The position numbers were made by a program, and so were the translations under genes. A DNA stretch of 64,000 bases from Mycobacterium sp. 852002-51163_SCH5372311 (GTDB lineage Bacteria > Actinomycetota > Actinomycetes > Mycobacteriales > Mycobacteriaceae): assembly GCF_001667115.1 (NCBI RefSeq), contig NZ_LZIJ01000078.1:62001-126000 (forward strand), in the 5' to 3' direction. Numbering within the stretch: position 1 is the first letter of the stretch; every line of letters begins with the position of its first letter. The notes under the pieces were generated by a model. It did no database searches and was not told where the DNA came from. It saw nothing but the letters and a program-made list of their open reading frames with translations. Shown here piece after piece: positions 10,119-20,108 of the stretch.

Positions 10119-10193
10119 CGTAGCCTCCCAGCCTCAATAAATCGGACAACCAGGTCCGACTGACTGGTCAACTGTAAGGCATACGGCAACCGC

Positions 10194-10535
10194 TTACTGC
10201 TTGGCGTCGCAGTTGAATCCCGCCGGGAAGTCACCACACAGCGGCCGGTTCACGTCGACCCAGCCCTGGTTCGTGCAAATCGTATAAGTTCCGTCGTCAC
10301 GGGGGCCGATAGTCGCCAAGCGGGCGCATTCCCCATGCGGCTTCAGTGGCGCGTCGACGTGAACCCAGCCTGCTCCGGTACACAACGAATAGCCCGCGGC
10401 ATCCGGGACGACCGTGCCCACTGAGCTTCTTTCGCAGGGTCCCGACGGCGTCGCACCTGCCAATGGCGGGACGGCGAAGGCCGCCGCGATGAACAACGGC
10501 GCGAGTGCGGCGGTTCTCAGCGCGATCCTCGGCAT
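10194..10535 (-). CDS. Small secreted protein with two internal repeats
   Basis: 113 residues starting MPRIALRTAALAPLFIAAA, a Sec signal peptide with probable cleavage after LAGA. The ATG at 10535 has GAGGG about 7 bases upstream; a longer frame to 10604 lacks a signal peptide at its start. The mature part holds two similar units, each with Cys, a Y-x-x-CT stretch and a GWV-x-V-x-x-PL ending (GWVHVDAPL and GWVDVNRPL), plus extra Cys residues that may form disulphides. I do not recognise the family. It is probably an exported or periplasmic protein of unknown function. Confidence 0.7.
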   Translation of the reverse strand: MPRIALRTAALAPLFIAAAFAVPPLAGATPSGPCERSSVGTVVPDAAGYSLCTGAGWVHVDAPLKPHGECARLATIGPRDDGTYTICTNQGWVDVNRPLCGDFPAGFNCDAKQ

Positions 10536-11271
10536 GCTTTTCCCTCTTCTGCAGCAAACAGTCATTTGCTGTTGAAAGTACTTCGTCAGCAGAGGTCGCG
10601 TCATTACATCGGTGCGGGCGGTAGTTGGTCGACGTCTCGGGCCGCATTTTGAGCCCTACGCCTTCAGACGTCATTGAGTCGGCCTGATGTGATGACATCG
10701 CCCGGACTAACTGGAGCTGAAATTGTCGCTCAACCGTTACGCAGATGTTGCGGCGACGACCGCGTGGGTACCGGTTGCGTCTGTTTGTGACTGTCATCAT
10801 TGCACCCATGCTGTTTGAGATCGCGAGATTTCTTGTGGTTATGCGGAATCGAGCACGCGGAATTCGTCGGCGCCCGTAAGCATTCGAGCGCGCTGGCCTC
10901 GACCAATTGCACCGCACGACCTTTCGACACACCTGCGCCCCGCTACGGCGCGAGTGCAGGTTCGACCCACTTCAGCTCCCTGATGCTGGGGCTTACGCCT
11001 GCCTCTAGCTGAGTAAGCGATGATTTGGATTGCGCGGATCGCTTATGCCACTTCACATATGACGTTCATTTCTGTGGGCGAAATCTCGCCATAGCCGCAG
11101 GCTCGTCTGCAGAAATCTGGGCACCCGGTACCTCATAACCGACACCCCTCGGCGCGTCGCGTGGTGGGCACGATTCCGGCCTGATACGGTGCTGTGCGAT
11201 GCGCTATTGTGCGGGCAATTTCAGCACCCGGTTGAAGTAATTTCCCGCGCACGGTTTCTGGGGGTGACGCC
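10536..11271. other. Intergenic stretch without a convincing gene
   Basis: About 735 bases between the secreted-protein gene and the HTH membrane protein. The longest open frames are short, have poor codon use and lack ribosome sites; a 23-codon frame at 10808 is not supported. The last 60 bases carry the promoter region and a GGGGGTGA ribosome site for the gene at 11272. Composition is slightly less GC-rich than the neighbours, as expected for decayed or regulatory DNA. Confidence 0.5.
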
Positions 11272-11628
11272 ATGGATACGGCAGCCTTGTTTCTCGTCGT
11301 TGTATTTGTCGTTTCGATTCTCATTCTCGCGGGGATCGTGTTCGCGGTAAAGGCGGCCGAGTCGAGGGCCGCCGCAAAGGCCCGGGCTGCAGCAGCTGAA
11401 AAAGGGCTCAAGCAGTTCCTGTACACCAAGCAGCAGGCAGCAACAGCGCTGGGCATGTCGACAGGGCATCTCAAAGAGTTGACGCGCTACGGGAAGATCA
11501 CGGCGGTAAAAGACGGGCGGAGGATGAAGTTCACGTCCGCGGACCTGGAAGCGTATGTGGCTACCCTGCCCTCTTGGGGTGCTCCCCCGGCGGCTGAGCC
11601 CCGCGCGCGGCGAGCTGAGGCTGCTTAA
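11272..11628 (+). CDS. Membrane-anchored excisionase-type HTH protein
   Basis: 118 residues. Residues 5-27 (LFLVVVFVVSILILAGIVFAV) are a transmembrane helix. Then comes an Ala/Arg/Lys-rich linker (about 28-47), then an excisionase/MerR-like DNA-binding domain (YTKQQAATALGMSTGHLKELTR, then ITAVKDGRRMKFTSADLEAYV). The tail is Pro/Ala-rich. The ATG at 11272 has GGGGGTGA about 6 bases upstream. A DNA-binding domain tethered to the membrane is unusual for this fold. It lies 34 bases from tRNA-Leu, at the edge of the accessory segment. It may be a domesticated phage or island excisionase, or a membrane-linked regulator; function not known. Confidence 0.75.
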   Translation: MDTAALFLVVVFVVSILILAGIVFAVKAAESRAAAKARAAAAEKGLKQFLYTKQQAATALGMSTGHLKELTRYGKITAVKDGRRMKFTSADLEAYVATLPSWGAPPAAEPRARRAEAA

Positions 11629-11662
11629 CGCGCGACCCTGACCGCGGTCTCGGTGGCATCGG

Positions 11663-11746
11663 TGCGGGCGGAGGGACTCGAACCCTCAAGCTCTTACGAG
11701 CAATGGCACCTAAAGCCATCATGTTTGCCAATTTCATCACGCCCGC
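11663..11746 (-). tRNA. tRNA-Leu (anticodon UAG)
   Basis: The reverse complement folds as a type II tRNA: acceptor arms GCGGGCG/CGCCCGC, anticodon stem ATGGC/GCCAT with loop TTTAGGT giving anticodon TAG, long variable arm (GCTCGTAAGAGC), and T arm GAGGG-TTCGAGT-CCCTC. The discriminator base is A, followed by CCG, so the final A of CCA is not encoded. It reads CUA-type leucine codons, rare in this GC-rich genome. Confidence 0.95.
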
Positions 11747-11797
11747 CAGCGTTGCCGATCGTACCGCTCGCCTCACCGGCCTAACTCCCCCAGGCGG

Positions 11798-11803
11798 TAC
11801 CGT
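11798..11803 (+). promoter_or_regulatory. TACCGT -10 box for leaderless lprD
   Basis: TACCGT ends 6 bases before the GTG at 11810 and no ribosome site is present, the arrangement of a leaderless mycobacterial transcript. Confidence 0.5.
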
Positions 11804-11809
11804 CGTGGG

Positions 11810-12202
11810 GTGTCCACTGAGGCTCACCCGAAACGCCGTCGCCGCCCCGCGCTGATCATTCTGGTGATCGTCGCGGCCTGCGGCTGCCTGGCCCTGGGCT
11901 GGTGGCAGTGGACCCGGTTCCAATCGGCCGGAGGCACCTTCCAGAACCTGGGTTACGCGCTGCAGTGGCCCCTGTTCGCGTGGTTCTGCGTCTACGCTTA
12001 CCGCAAGTTTGTGCGCTACGAAGAGGTAGTTCCGGAGCCGCGGAAGCATGATGCGATAACCGAGATACCCGCCGGCCTGCTACCCGAACGTCCAAAACCG
12101 ACGCAGCAGCCGATCGACGATCCCGCACTCCGGGAATACAACGCCTACTTGGCCGAGCTCGCCAAACACGACGCCGACAAACAGAACAGGACCACCGCAT
12201 GA
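11810..12202 (+). CDS. lprD: LprD-like membrane protein (Rv1343c homologue)
   Basis: 130-residue small envelope protein annotated in M. tuberculosis as lipoprotein LprD. A basic N-terminus (HPKRRRR) is followed by a hydrophobic segment (PALIILVIVAACGCLALGWW) in which VAAC fits a lipobox, then a second hydrophobic segment (LQWPLFAWFCVYAY) and a hydrophilic, Pro-rich C-terminus. The second segment makes a two-helix membrane protein as likely as a true lipoprotein. The GTG at 11810 has no ribosome site but a TACCGT box 6 bases upstream, so it is probably leaderless. It overlaps the next gene by 4 bases, so the pair is translationally coupled. Function unknown. Confidence 0.85.
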   Translation: MSTEAHPKRRRRPALIILVIVAACGCLALGWWQWTRFQSAGGTFQNLGYALQWPLFAWFCVYAYRKFVRYEEVVPEPRKHDAITEIPAGLLPERPKPTQQPIDDPALREYNAYLAELAKHDADKQNRTTA

Positions 12203-12549
12203 CCACACCCGAGACACCCGATGCGCAGGCTTCCGCTTTCCCCGCCGAAAAGATCCGCACTGCGCTGCTCGGCTACCGGATCATGGCGTGGACGACGGGT
12301 ATCTGGCTGATCGCGCTGTGCTACGAGATCGTCTCGCACCTGGTCTTCCACCACGAGATCCGGTGGATCGAGATCGTCCACGGCTGGGTGTATTTCGCCT
12401 ATGTACTCGCCGCCTTCAACCTTGCGATCAAGGTCCGATGGCCGATTGGCAAGACGATCGGCGTGCTGCTGGCCGGCACCATCCCGCTGCTGGGCATCAT
12501 CGTCGAGCACTTCCAAACCCGGAACGTCAAGGCGCGCTTCGGACTGTAA
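12199..12549 (+). CDS. DUF3817 membrane protein (Rv1342c homologue)
   Basis: 116-residue integral membrane protein of the DUF3817 family. About three hydrophobic helices are visible (MAWTTGIWLIALCYEIVSH, the WVYFAYVLAAFNLAI region, IGVLLAGTIPLLGIIVEH). The ATG overlaps the lprD stop (ATGA), so the two are expressed together. It is convergent with rdgB. The lprD-DUF3817 pair next to rdgB is conserved in mycobacteria; no biochemical role is established that I know of. Confidence 0.85.
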   Translation: MTTPETPDAQASAFPAEKIRTALLGYRIMAWTTGIWLIALCYEIVSHLVFHHEIRWIEIVHGWVYFAYVLAAFNLAIKVRWPIGKTIGVLLAGTIPLLGIIVEHFQTRNVKARFGL

Positions 12550-12618
12550 GTTCCTGACGGCTCCCACCGACGGCAACACGACTCGGAGCGATAACTTCAG
12601 TTGGGAGACAACGGTTTT

Positions 12619-12646
12619 GGCTACGGCATAGCTGTCGCGCGTAGCC
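12619..12646. terminator. Weak hairpin between convergent DUF3817 and rdgB genes
   Basis: GGCTACG and CGTAGCC arms of 7 bases with a 14-base loop, in the 145-base gap between convergent stops. No T-tract. Only position and arms support it. Confidence 0.3.
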
Positions 12647-12694
12647 GGACAAACCGACATCCACCTCTGCCAGGGGCCAGTGTGACGGATGTGA

Positions 12695-13309
12695 TTACGG
12701 CCCGGAAGAGCCGGCCAACGCCCGCAGCGCCGGCACCAACTGCGCCAGTGCCCGACCCCGATGCGAGATAGCGTCCTTCTCCGACGGAGTCAGCTGCGCC
12801 GCCGTGCAGTCGTATCCGTCCGGGATGAACACCGGGTCATAACCGAACCCGCCGTCACCGCGAGCCTGCCGGGCAATCGTGCCCGGCCACTCTCCGCGCA
12901 CAACTACTTCGCCGGACGCCCACACCAGCGCGCAGGCCGAGACAAACGCCGCACCGCGACGCGCGTCGGGCACATCGCGCAACTGCGCCAACAGCAGTGA
13001 AGTGTTGCCAGAGTCGTCACCGTGACGACCCGACCAGCGCGCCGACAGCACGCCCGGCATGCCGTTCAAAGCGGCCACCTCCAAACCGGAGTCGTCGGCC
13101 ACCGTCGCCAAACCCGTCGCGGCAAATGCATCACGTGCCTTGGCCAGCGCGTTGTCCTCGAAGGTGGCACCCGTTTCCGGCGCCTCGTCGAACGGCGGCA
13201 CGTCGCGCAGCGATACCAGCGTCAACCCCACCAATCCCGCGCCGTCGAGCACCCGCCGCAACTCGGCCAGTTTCTTGACGTTGCGGCTGGCGACCAGTAG
13301 CCGGGTCAG
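12695..13309 (-). CDS. rdgB: dITP/XTP pyrophosphatase (RdgB/HAM1)
   Basis: Non-canonical purine NTP pyrophosphatase, removing dITP, ITP and XTP from the nucleotide pool. Family motifs are present: the N-terminal [43 protein letters not shown] and SHRGRA. The conserved N-terminus lies upstream of every in-frame ATG, GTG or TTG; the first such codon (TTG at 13261) would delete the nucleotide-binding SRN motif. The only suitable codon is CTG at 13309-13307, overlapping the rphA stop as CTGA and giving 204 residues, the family length. I therefore infer a CTG start where M. tuberculosis appears to have GTG. Coupled to rphA. Confidence 0.9.
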   Translation of the reverse strand: MTRLLVASRNVKKLAELRRVLDGAGLVGLTLVSLRDVPPFDEAPETGATFEDNALAKARDAFAATGLATVADDSGLEVAALNGMPGVLSARWSGRHGDDSGNTSLLLAQLRDVPDARRGAAFVSACALVWASGEVVVRGEWPGTIARQARGDGGFGYDPVFIPDGYDCTAAQLTPSEKDAISHRGRALAQLVPALRALAGSSGP

Positions 13310-14085
13310 GTCCCGAACGCCTTCGGCGGTGGCGGTCCCTCCGGGAGCACGCCCGGGTAAGGCTGCTCCAGCGCCTCGCGCTGTGCGGCGAACAGCTTGT
13401 CGCAGGCGCCCAGCGCCATGTCGAGCATCTTGTCCAAAGTCGACCGCGGAAACGTCGCGCCTTCACCAGTCCCCTGGACCTCCACCAAGGTCCCGGTGTC
13501 GGTGGCGACGACGTTCATGTCGACCTCGGCGCGCGCGTCCTCCTCGTAGGGCAGGTCGACGCGAATCCGGCCGTCGACCACACCGACGCTGACTGCCGCG
13601 ATGGCGCACGACAGCGGCCTGGGATCCGAGAGCTTGCCGAACGCCGAAAGGTAGGTCACCGCGTCGGCCAATGCCACGTAGGCGCCGGTAATCGCCGCGG
13701 TGCGGGTGCCACCGTCAGCCTGCAGCACGTCGCAGTCGACGGCGATGGTGTTCTCCCCCAGCGCCGCCAGGTCGATGCACGCCCGCAACGATCGCCCGAC
13801 CAGTCGGCTGATCTCCTGGGTTCGCCCGCTGACCCGGCCTTTCACTGATTCCCGGTCAGAGCGGGTGTGCGTGGCCGACGGCAACATCGCATACTCCGCG
13901 GTTAGCCACCCCAACCCCGAGCCCTTGCGCCAGCGCGGCACGCCCTCGGTGACGCTGGCGGTGCACATGACCTTGGTGTGGCCAAACTCGATCAGTACTG
14001 AACCCGCCGGATGGTCGGTGAAGCCACGGGTGATGGCCACGGGACGAAGTTCGTCGTCAAGCCGCCCGTCTTCTCGTTTGGACAC
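13306..14085 (-). CDS. rphA: Ribonuclease PH
   Basis: Phosphorolytic 3'-5' exoribonuclease that trims tRNA 3' ends; 259 residues. Family features are the N-terminal [41 protein letters not shown] around the phosphate and active site, and [12 protein letters not shown] at 14085 is chosen because homology begins at SKREDGR; a longer frame to 14283 is non-homologous. A TAGGGT box lies 7 bases upstream, indicating a leaderless start. The final bases overlap the inferred rdgB start. Trimming is especially relevant here since tRNA-Leu at 11663 lacks an encoded complete CCA. Confidence 0.94.
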   Translation of the reverse strand: MSKREDGRLDDELRPVAITRGFTDHPAGSVLIEFGHTKVMCTASVTEGVPRWRKGSGLGWLTAEYAMLPSATHTRSDRESVKGRVSGRTQEISRLVGRSLRACIDLAALGENTIAVDCDVLQADGGTRTAAITGAYVALADAVTYLSAFGKLSDPRPLSCAIAAVSVGVVDGRIRVDLPYEEDARAEVDMNVVATDTGTLVEVQGTGEGATFPRSTLDKMLDMALGACDKLFAAQREALEQPYPGVLPEGPPPPKAFGT

Positions 14086-14092
14086 GACGACA

Positions 14093-14098
14093 ACCCTA
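14093..14098 (-). promoter_or_regulatory. TAGGGT -10 box for leaderless rphA
   Basis: TAGGGT (minus strand) ends 7 bases before the GTG at 14085; no ribosome site is seen. Confidence 0.4.
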
Positions 14099-14149
14099 GC
14101 TCGCCGACGATGAGTGACGAAGGCAGAAGGGACAGTCGCATACGGTAAA

Positions 14150-14560
14150 TCAGCGCAACTCCTGGATCCGAACCATGTTGCCGGCGGGATCGCGCAGTGC
14201 ACAGTCACGAACGCCGTACGGCTGCTCGGTCGGTTCCTGAACCACGTCAGCCGATCCGGCCTGCAGTTGCTCGAAGGTCCCATCGAGATCTTTGGTCGCC
14301 AGGAGGAGCGTCCCGAAGGTGCCCTTGGCCATCATCTCGGCGATGGTGCGGCGCTCGTCGTCGGTGATACCGGGGGTGGCAGTGGGAGGGTACAGAACGA
14401 TGGAGGTGTCGGGCTGATCGGGAGGGCCAATCGTGACCCAGCGCATCTTGCCTTGCCCGACGTCGAGCCGGACCTCAAAGCCCAAGACGTCGCGGTAGAA
14501 CGTCAGGGACTCTTCCGGGTCTTCGTGCGGGAGGAAGCTCGAGTGAATGGTGATGTCCAT
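14150..14560 (-). CDS. VOC-family (glyoxalase/dioxygenase fold) protein
   Basis: 136-residue single VOC module pair: [26 protein letters not shown] at the N-terminus and a second half ending [16 protein letters not shown]. The first expected metal His is replaced by another residue in part of the motif, so catalytic metal binding is uncertain. It is followed closely upstream by an AraC-type regulator on the same strand; such pairs are common in actinobacteria, where the VOC protein can be an antibiotic-binding or aldehyde-handling enzyme. It lies between rphA and the MBL gene, adjacent in M. tuberculosis, so this pair is an insertion relative to that genome. Confidence 0.82.
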   Translation of the reverse strand: MDITIHSSFLPHEDPEESLTFYRDVLGFEVRLDVGQGKMRWVTIGPPDQPDTSIVLYPPTATPGITDDERRTIAEMMAKGTFGTLLLATKDLDGTFEQLQAGSADVVQEPTEQPYGVRDCALRDPAGNMVRIQELR

Positions 14561-14564
14561 GGCA

Positions 14565-15014
14565 TCACGCTAAGTGCAGCTTGCCGCCCAACGCTTCTCG
14601 ATTCCTGATCGGTCGGGTCACCTGCTTCTCCACGCAAGCCGGCAGCCCCGCCGCAACGCCGGCTGTCTGTTCTCGATACGTGCTGGGCGGCACGCCGACC
14701 AACTCGGTGAATCGGGTGCTGAAGGTCCCCAGCGATGAACAACCGACGGCGAAACATACTTCGGTGACGGACAGATCGCCGCGACGCAACAACGCCATCG
14801 CACGCTCGATCCGTCGGGTCATCAGGTATGAGTAAGGCGACTCGCCGTAGGCCAGTTTGAATTGCCGACTGAGGTGCCCTGCCGACATGTTCACGCCCCG
14901 CGCCAGCGCCTCGACATTCAGCGGTTGCGCGTAGTCCCGGTCCATCCGGTCGCGGACTCGGCGCAGCATCTTGAGGTCGCGCAGGCGCAGAGCCTCGTGG
15001 GGTGTGCTGCTCAT
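14565..15014 (-). CDS. AraC-family transcriptional regulator
   Basis: 149 residues, essentially a stand-alone AraC DNA-binding domain: two HTH units (VEALARGVNMSAGHLSRQFKLAYG and SVTEVCFAVGCSSLGTFSTRF) with the conserved YSYLMTRRIERAM linker helix and the GVPPSTYRE ending. There is no sizeable ligand-binding domain. ATG at 15014. It ends 4 bases before the VOC gene and probably regulates the pair. In other bacteria similar small AraC/VOC pairs respond to small electrophiles or antibiotics; the ligand here is unknown. Confidence 0.87.
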   Translation of the reverse strand: MSSTPHEALRLRDLKMLRRVRDRMDRDYAQPLNVEALARGVNMSAGHLSRQFKLAYGESPYSYLMTRRIERAMALLRRGDLSVTEVCFAVGCSSLGTFSTRFTELVGVPPSTYREQTAGVAAGLPACVEKQVTRPIRNREALGGKLHLA

Positions 15015-15061
15015 TTACCCGATGGTGTCACGTCGCGCGGCGAAGTTACGTGACGCCTCGT

Positions 15062-15838
15062 TCAAATACGAGGGACGTCAAAAGTCTCGCCGCACACCAC
15101 CGCATGCACCGGACCATCGAATTCGGCCTTGGCCTCGCTGATCACGTCCTCGCGCGAAGTCCACGGCGGGATGTGCGTCAACAGCAGCTCGCCGACACCT
15201 GCCTCCGCCGCGGCCCGGCCCGCTTCGGTACCCGACAGATGCAGCGCGGGCGGCCGCTCGCTCGGCGCATGCGTCCAGGAGGCTTCACAAAGGAAAACGT
15301 CTGCGCCACGCGCTAATTCGACGATCTGCTGGCAGGCGCCGGTGTCGCCGCTGTAGACCAGCGAGGCACCGCTGGGATCGGTGATCCGCAATCCGTACGA
15401 CTCGGTCGGGTGAGCCACCACCCGCGGCATGACGGTCAGCGCGCCCAGCGTCACCGCTTCGCCGTCCACCCAGTGGTGAATCTCGAAGATGTCCGAGCAA
15501 TCGTCGATCTCCCCGCCGTAGGGTGACGACGCCGCCCCCAGCCGCGACCAGGTGTCGCTCGGGCCGTACAACAGCGCCTTGCCGGCCGGCTTGGACGGGT
15601 GGTAGCGACGCCACACGAACAGACCCGGCATATCCAGGCAGTGGTCGGCGTGCAGGTGGGACAACAGCACGTGCACCGAACCGGGATCTATGTACCGCTG
15701 CAGCGCGCCGAGCACACCCCCGCCGAAGTCGAGGACAAAGGGCGGAGTGTCCGGTGCCCTAACCAGATAGCCCGACGCAGGCGAATCCGGACCGACAACG
15801 CTACCCGAGCAGCCCAGCACGGTTATTCGCACGGACAC
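15062..15838 (-). CDS. Metallo-beta-lactamase fold cyclic-nucleotide phosphodiesterase (Rv1339 homologue)
   Basis: 258-residue MBL-fold protein with the di-metal motif SHLHADHCLD, a later YSGDTG Asp and a final THIPPWTS His region. The M. tuberculosis homologue Rv1339 has been described as an atypical class II cAMP phosphodiesterase; that function is transferred by synteny and similarity. The GTG at 15838 begins SVRITVLGCSGS, the family N-terminus. It lies downstream of murI in the same orientation. Two cyclase genes occur in this window (5791, 38293), so the segment encodes both synthesis and breakdown of cyclic nucleotides. Confidence 0.88.
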   Translation of the reverse strand: MSVRITVLGCSGSVVGPDSPASGYLVRAPDTPPFVLDFGGGVLGALQRYIDPGSVHVLLSHLHADHCLDMPGLFVWRRYHPSKPAGKALLYGPSDTWSRLGAASSPYGGEIDDCSDIFEIHHWVDGEAVTLGALTVMPRVVAHPTESYGLRITDPSGASLVYSGDTGACQQIVELARGADVFLCEASWTHAPSERPPALHLSGTEAGRAAAEAGVGELLLTHIPPWTSREDVISEAKAEFDGPVHAVVCGETFDVPRI

Positions 15839-15910
15839 TACTGTGCCATGCCCGATACCGGGATGGAGAAAAGCTTGCCCATTCGGTGGTCAGAATCTCT
15901 TCGCTGAGGC

Positions 15911-16722
15911 TCAGCTGATGCGTGAGCGATGAACAGGTTGCACTCCCGTCACGGCGGGACCCAAGAATCGCGCCGCCAGCTTGGTAAACGCGTCGGGGTC
16001 GCCGGTGGCCTCGAACACCCGGGCGGCGGCAGGCGCGTCATGCGGACGCAGAAGGTCCCGCTCGGTGAGCACCCGCAGAACTTCCTTGGCGGTCTCCTCG
16101 GCGCTGGAGACAAGCGTGACGTTCTCACCCATGGCGAGTTGAATCAGCCCGGACAGCAGCGGGTAGTGCGTGCAACCCAGCACCAGAGTGTCGACTCCGG
16201 CACGTTGCAGCGGCTCCAGGTACCCCTCGGCCAGACCGAGCACCTGCCGGCCACTGGTCACGCCGCGCTCGACGAAGTCGACGAACCGCGGGCACGCCAC
16301 CGCGGTGATCTCGGTGTCGCGGGCGGCGGCGAACGCGTCCTGGTATGCGTGCGAGGTGATGGTCGCACGGGTGCCTATCACGCCGATGCGCCCGTTGCGG
16401 GTGGCGGCGACGGCGCGGCGCACCGCGGGCAGGATCACCTCGACGACGGGCACGTCGTAGCGTTCACGAGCGTCGCGCAGGCAGGCCGCCGACGCCGAAT
16501 TGCACGCGATCACCAGCACCTTGACCCCGCGGCTCACCAGATCGTCGCCGATGGCCAGCGCGTGCGCGCGGATCTCGGGTATGGACAGCGGACCGTAGGG
16601 ACCGTTGCCGGTGTCGCCGACGTAGACGATGTCCTCGTCGGGCAGTTGGTCGATGATCGCCCGGGCGACCGTCAGTCCCCCCACGCCGGAGTCGAAGATT
16701 CCGACGGGCGCCAATGCTGAGT

Positions 16723-16726
<4 letters not shown>
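15911..16726 (-). CDS. murI: Glutamate racemase
   Basis: Converts L-glutamate to D-glutamate for peptidoglycan; 271 residues. Both catalytic Cys residues are visible, in VIACNSASA and LGCTHYPLL, and the N-terminus [15 protein letters not shown] is diagnostic. The ATG at 16726 overlaps the stop of the rhomboid gene by 4 bases. A longer in-frame extension to 17068 is non-homologous. Cytosolic; essential in many mycobacteria unless D-amino-acid transaminase compensates. Confidence 0.96.
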
Positions 16727-18619
<1,893 letters not shown>

Positions 18620-18629
18620 GTCGGCCTTT

Positions 18630-19043
18630 CTAGTACTGCTCGACGACATCGACGGCTTCTTCGGTGACCGCGCCGTCGACGATGCGATAGCTGCGCAGCT
18701 CGTGGCGGTCCGGGTCTCGGGTGGACACCAGCACGTAGTGCGCGTCCGGTTCGGCGGCCAGGTCGATGTCGGTACGGCTGGGGTAGGCCTCGGTCGCGGT
18801 ATGCGAGTGATAGATGACCACGGGCGAGTCTCCCGCATCTTCCAGCGCCTTCCACACCTGGAACTGCTCGCCGGAGTCGAACCGGTAGAACGTCGGCGAA
18901 CGCTCGGCATTGAGCATCGGAATGTGGCGCTCGGGCCGGTCGGAGCCCTCCGGGCCGGCCAATACCCCGCACGCCTCGTCCGGGTGGTCACGGCGCGCGT
19001 GCGCGATCATCGCGTCGACCAGGTCAGCGCGAACCACGAGCAC
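18630..19043 (-). CDS. mec: CysO-cysteine peptidase Mec (JAMM zinc protease)
   Basis: 137-residue JAMM/MPN metalloprotease that cuts cysteine from the CysO-cysteine adduct. The zinc motif is complete: Glu23, His79-x-His81, Ser89 and Asp92 (HSHTATEAYPSRTD). GTG start at 19043. It precedes cysO by 10 bases and is itself preceded by the P1 peptidase gene. Confidence 0.95.
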   Translation of the reverse strand: MLVVRADLVDAMIAHARRDHPDEACGVLAGPEGSDRPERHIPMLNAERSPTFYRFDSGEQFQVWKALEDAGDSPVVIYHSHTATEAYPSRTDIDLAAEPDAHYVLVSTRDPDRHELRSYRIVDGAVTEEAVDVVEQY

Positions 19044-19067
19044 CTGACGGCCCCTTCCCGGCTGTAG

Positions 19068-20108
19068 TCATTTCGAGGTTCCAAATGCTCCGGGTAACAC
19101 ACCGCGGTAAGTCGGTATTCCGGCCACCGACTCCGCCGCCAGCACGCTGGCCAGCACCGCGTGGGCCAGACAGTCGGCCGCGGCGGCGCCTACCGCGGTG
19201 ACCAGCCCGGTCTCCGGAGACAGCGCGGCGGGAGTGTCCGCAGCCGGCGGCACCTCCACCGCGCCCGTCGCCAGCGCGAACACGGTGTCGCCGTCCAGCG
19301 GGGTGTGCGCCGGCCGGATGGTCCTGGCCAAGCCGTCATGGGCGGCGATCGCGACGCGCCGGCATGCAGCCGGGCTCAGTGCGGCGTCCGTGGCAACCAC
19401 CGCGATGGTGGTGTTGAGGCTGCTCAACGGGGAAGGCAGTTCAGCGAAGGCAGCGATCTGCGCGGCCGGCGGCGCCGTCAGCCCGAACTCGTCGGCCAGG
19501 TCTGCCATCCAGGGCAGGCCGGTGGACCGATCGGCGACGTCACCCGCGGCATTCGCGACCACGATTGCGCCGACGGTCACACCCGAGCCCAGCGTCATCG
19601 AAGCCGTCCCCACGCCGCCCTTGAGCACACCGGCTCGCGCGCCCACCCCTGCACCAACGGTCCCGACGGCAAAATTCTCACCGGCTGCCTGCGCGGCGGC
19701 GTAACCGAACTCGGCCGTCGGACGACAGGCCCACCCGCCGACCGGCAGGTCGAAGATCACCGCACCCGGCACGATGGGCACGACACCCCCACCGGAGCCC
19801 CCACCCATCGCCACACCGCGCTGATGTTCTTCGAGCCAACGCATGACGCCGTCGGCCGCCGCCAGTCCGTAGGCACTGCCGCCCGCAAGCAGCACCGCGT
19901 CGACGAAGCGCACCGTGTTGGCCGGGTCCAGCAGATCGGTTTCCCGGGTCCCCGGCGCACCGCCCCGGCAATCGACGGCGCCGACGGTGCCCGGCGGTGT
20001 CAGCACGACGGTGGCGCCGCAGGCCCAGCCCGCGCCAAGCGTCGCATCTGGGTCGAGCTGCTGGTAGTGACCGACCCGGATACCTCCGACGTCGGTGATG
20101 GAATTCAT
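19068..20108 (-). CDS. P1-family peptidase (DmpA/L-aminopeptidase type, Rv1333 homologue)
   Basis: 346-residue Ntn-type peptidase of family P1 that autoprocesses before a Ser. The N-terminal NSITDVGGIRVGHYQ and GATVVLTPPGTVGAVDCRGG are typical; the likely nucleophile lies in the LSSLNTTIAVVATDA segment, where the chain is cut before Ser/Thr. The ATG at 20108 overlaps the stop of the upstream gene (ATGA); a longer frame to 20159 is not needed. Natural substrate unknown. Position in front of mec-cysO-cysM is conserved in mycobacteria. Confidence 0.88.
   Translation of the reverse strand: MNSITDVGGIRVGHYQQLDPDATLGAGWACGATVVLTPPGTVGAVDCRGGAPGTRETDLLDPANTVRFVDAVLLAGGSAYGLAAADGVMRWLEEHQRGVAMGGGSGGGVVPIVPGAVIFDLPVGGWACRPTAEFGYAAAQAAGENFAVGTVGAGVGARAGVLKGGVGTASMTLGSGVTVGAIVVANAAGDVADRSTGLPWMADLADEFGLTAPPAAQIAAFAELPSPLSSLNTTIAVVATDAALSPAACRRVAIAAHDGLARTIRPAHTPLDGDTVFALATGAVEVPPAADTPAALSPETGLVTAVGAAAADCLAHAVLASVLAAESVAGIPTYRGVLPGAFGTSK

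Noticed and set aside
10808..10879. 23-codon open frame in the gap before the HTH gene
   Set aside because: No ribosome site, no recognisable features and too short to support.
10940..10975. T-arm-like GGTTCGACC sequence suggesting a tRNA fragment
   Set aside because: No paired T stem, acceptor or anticodon arm can be built around it.
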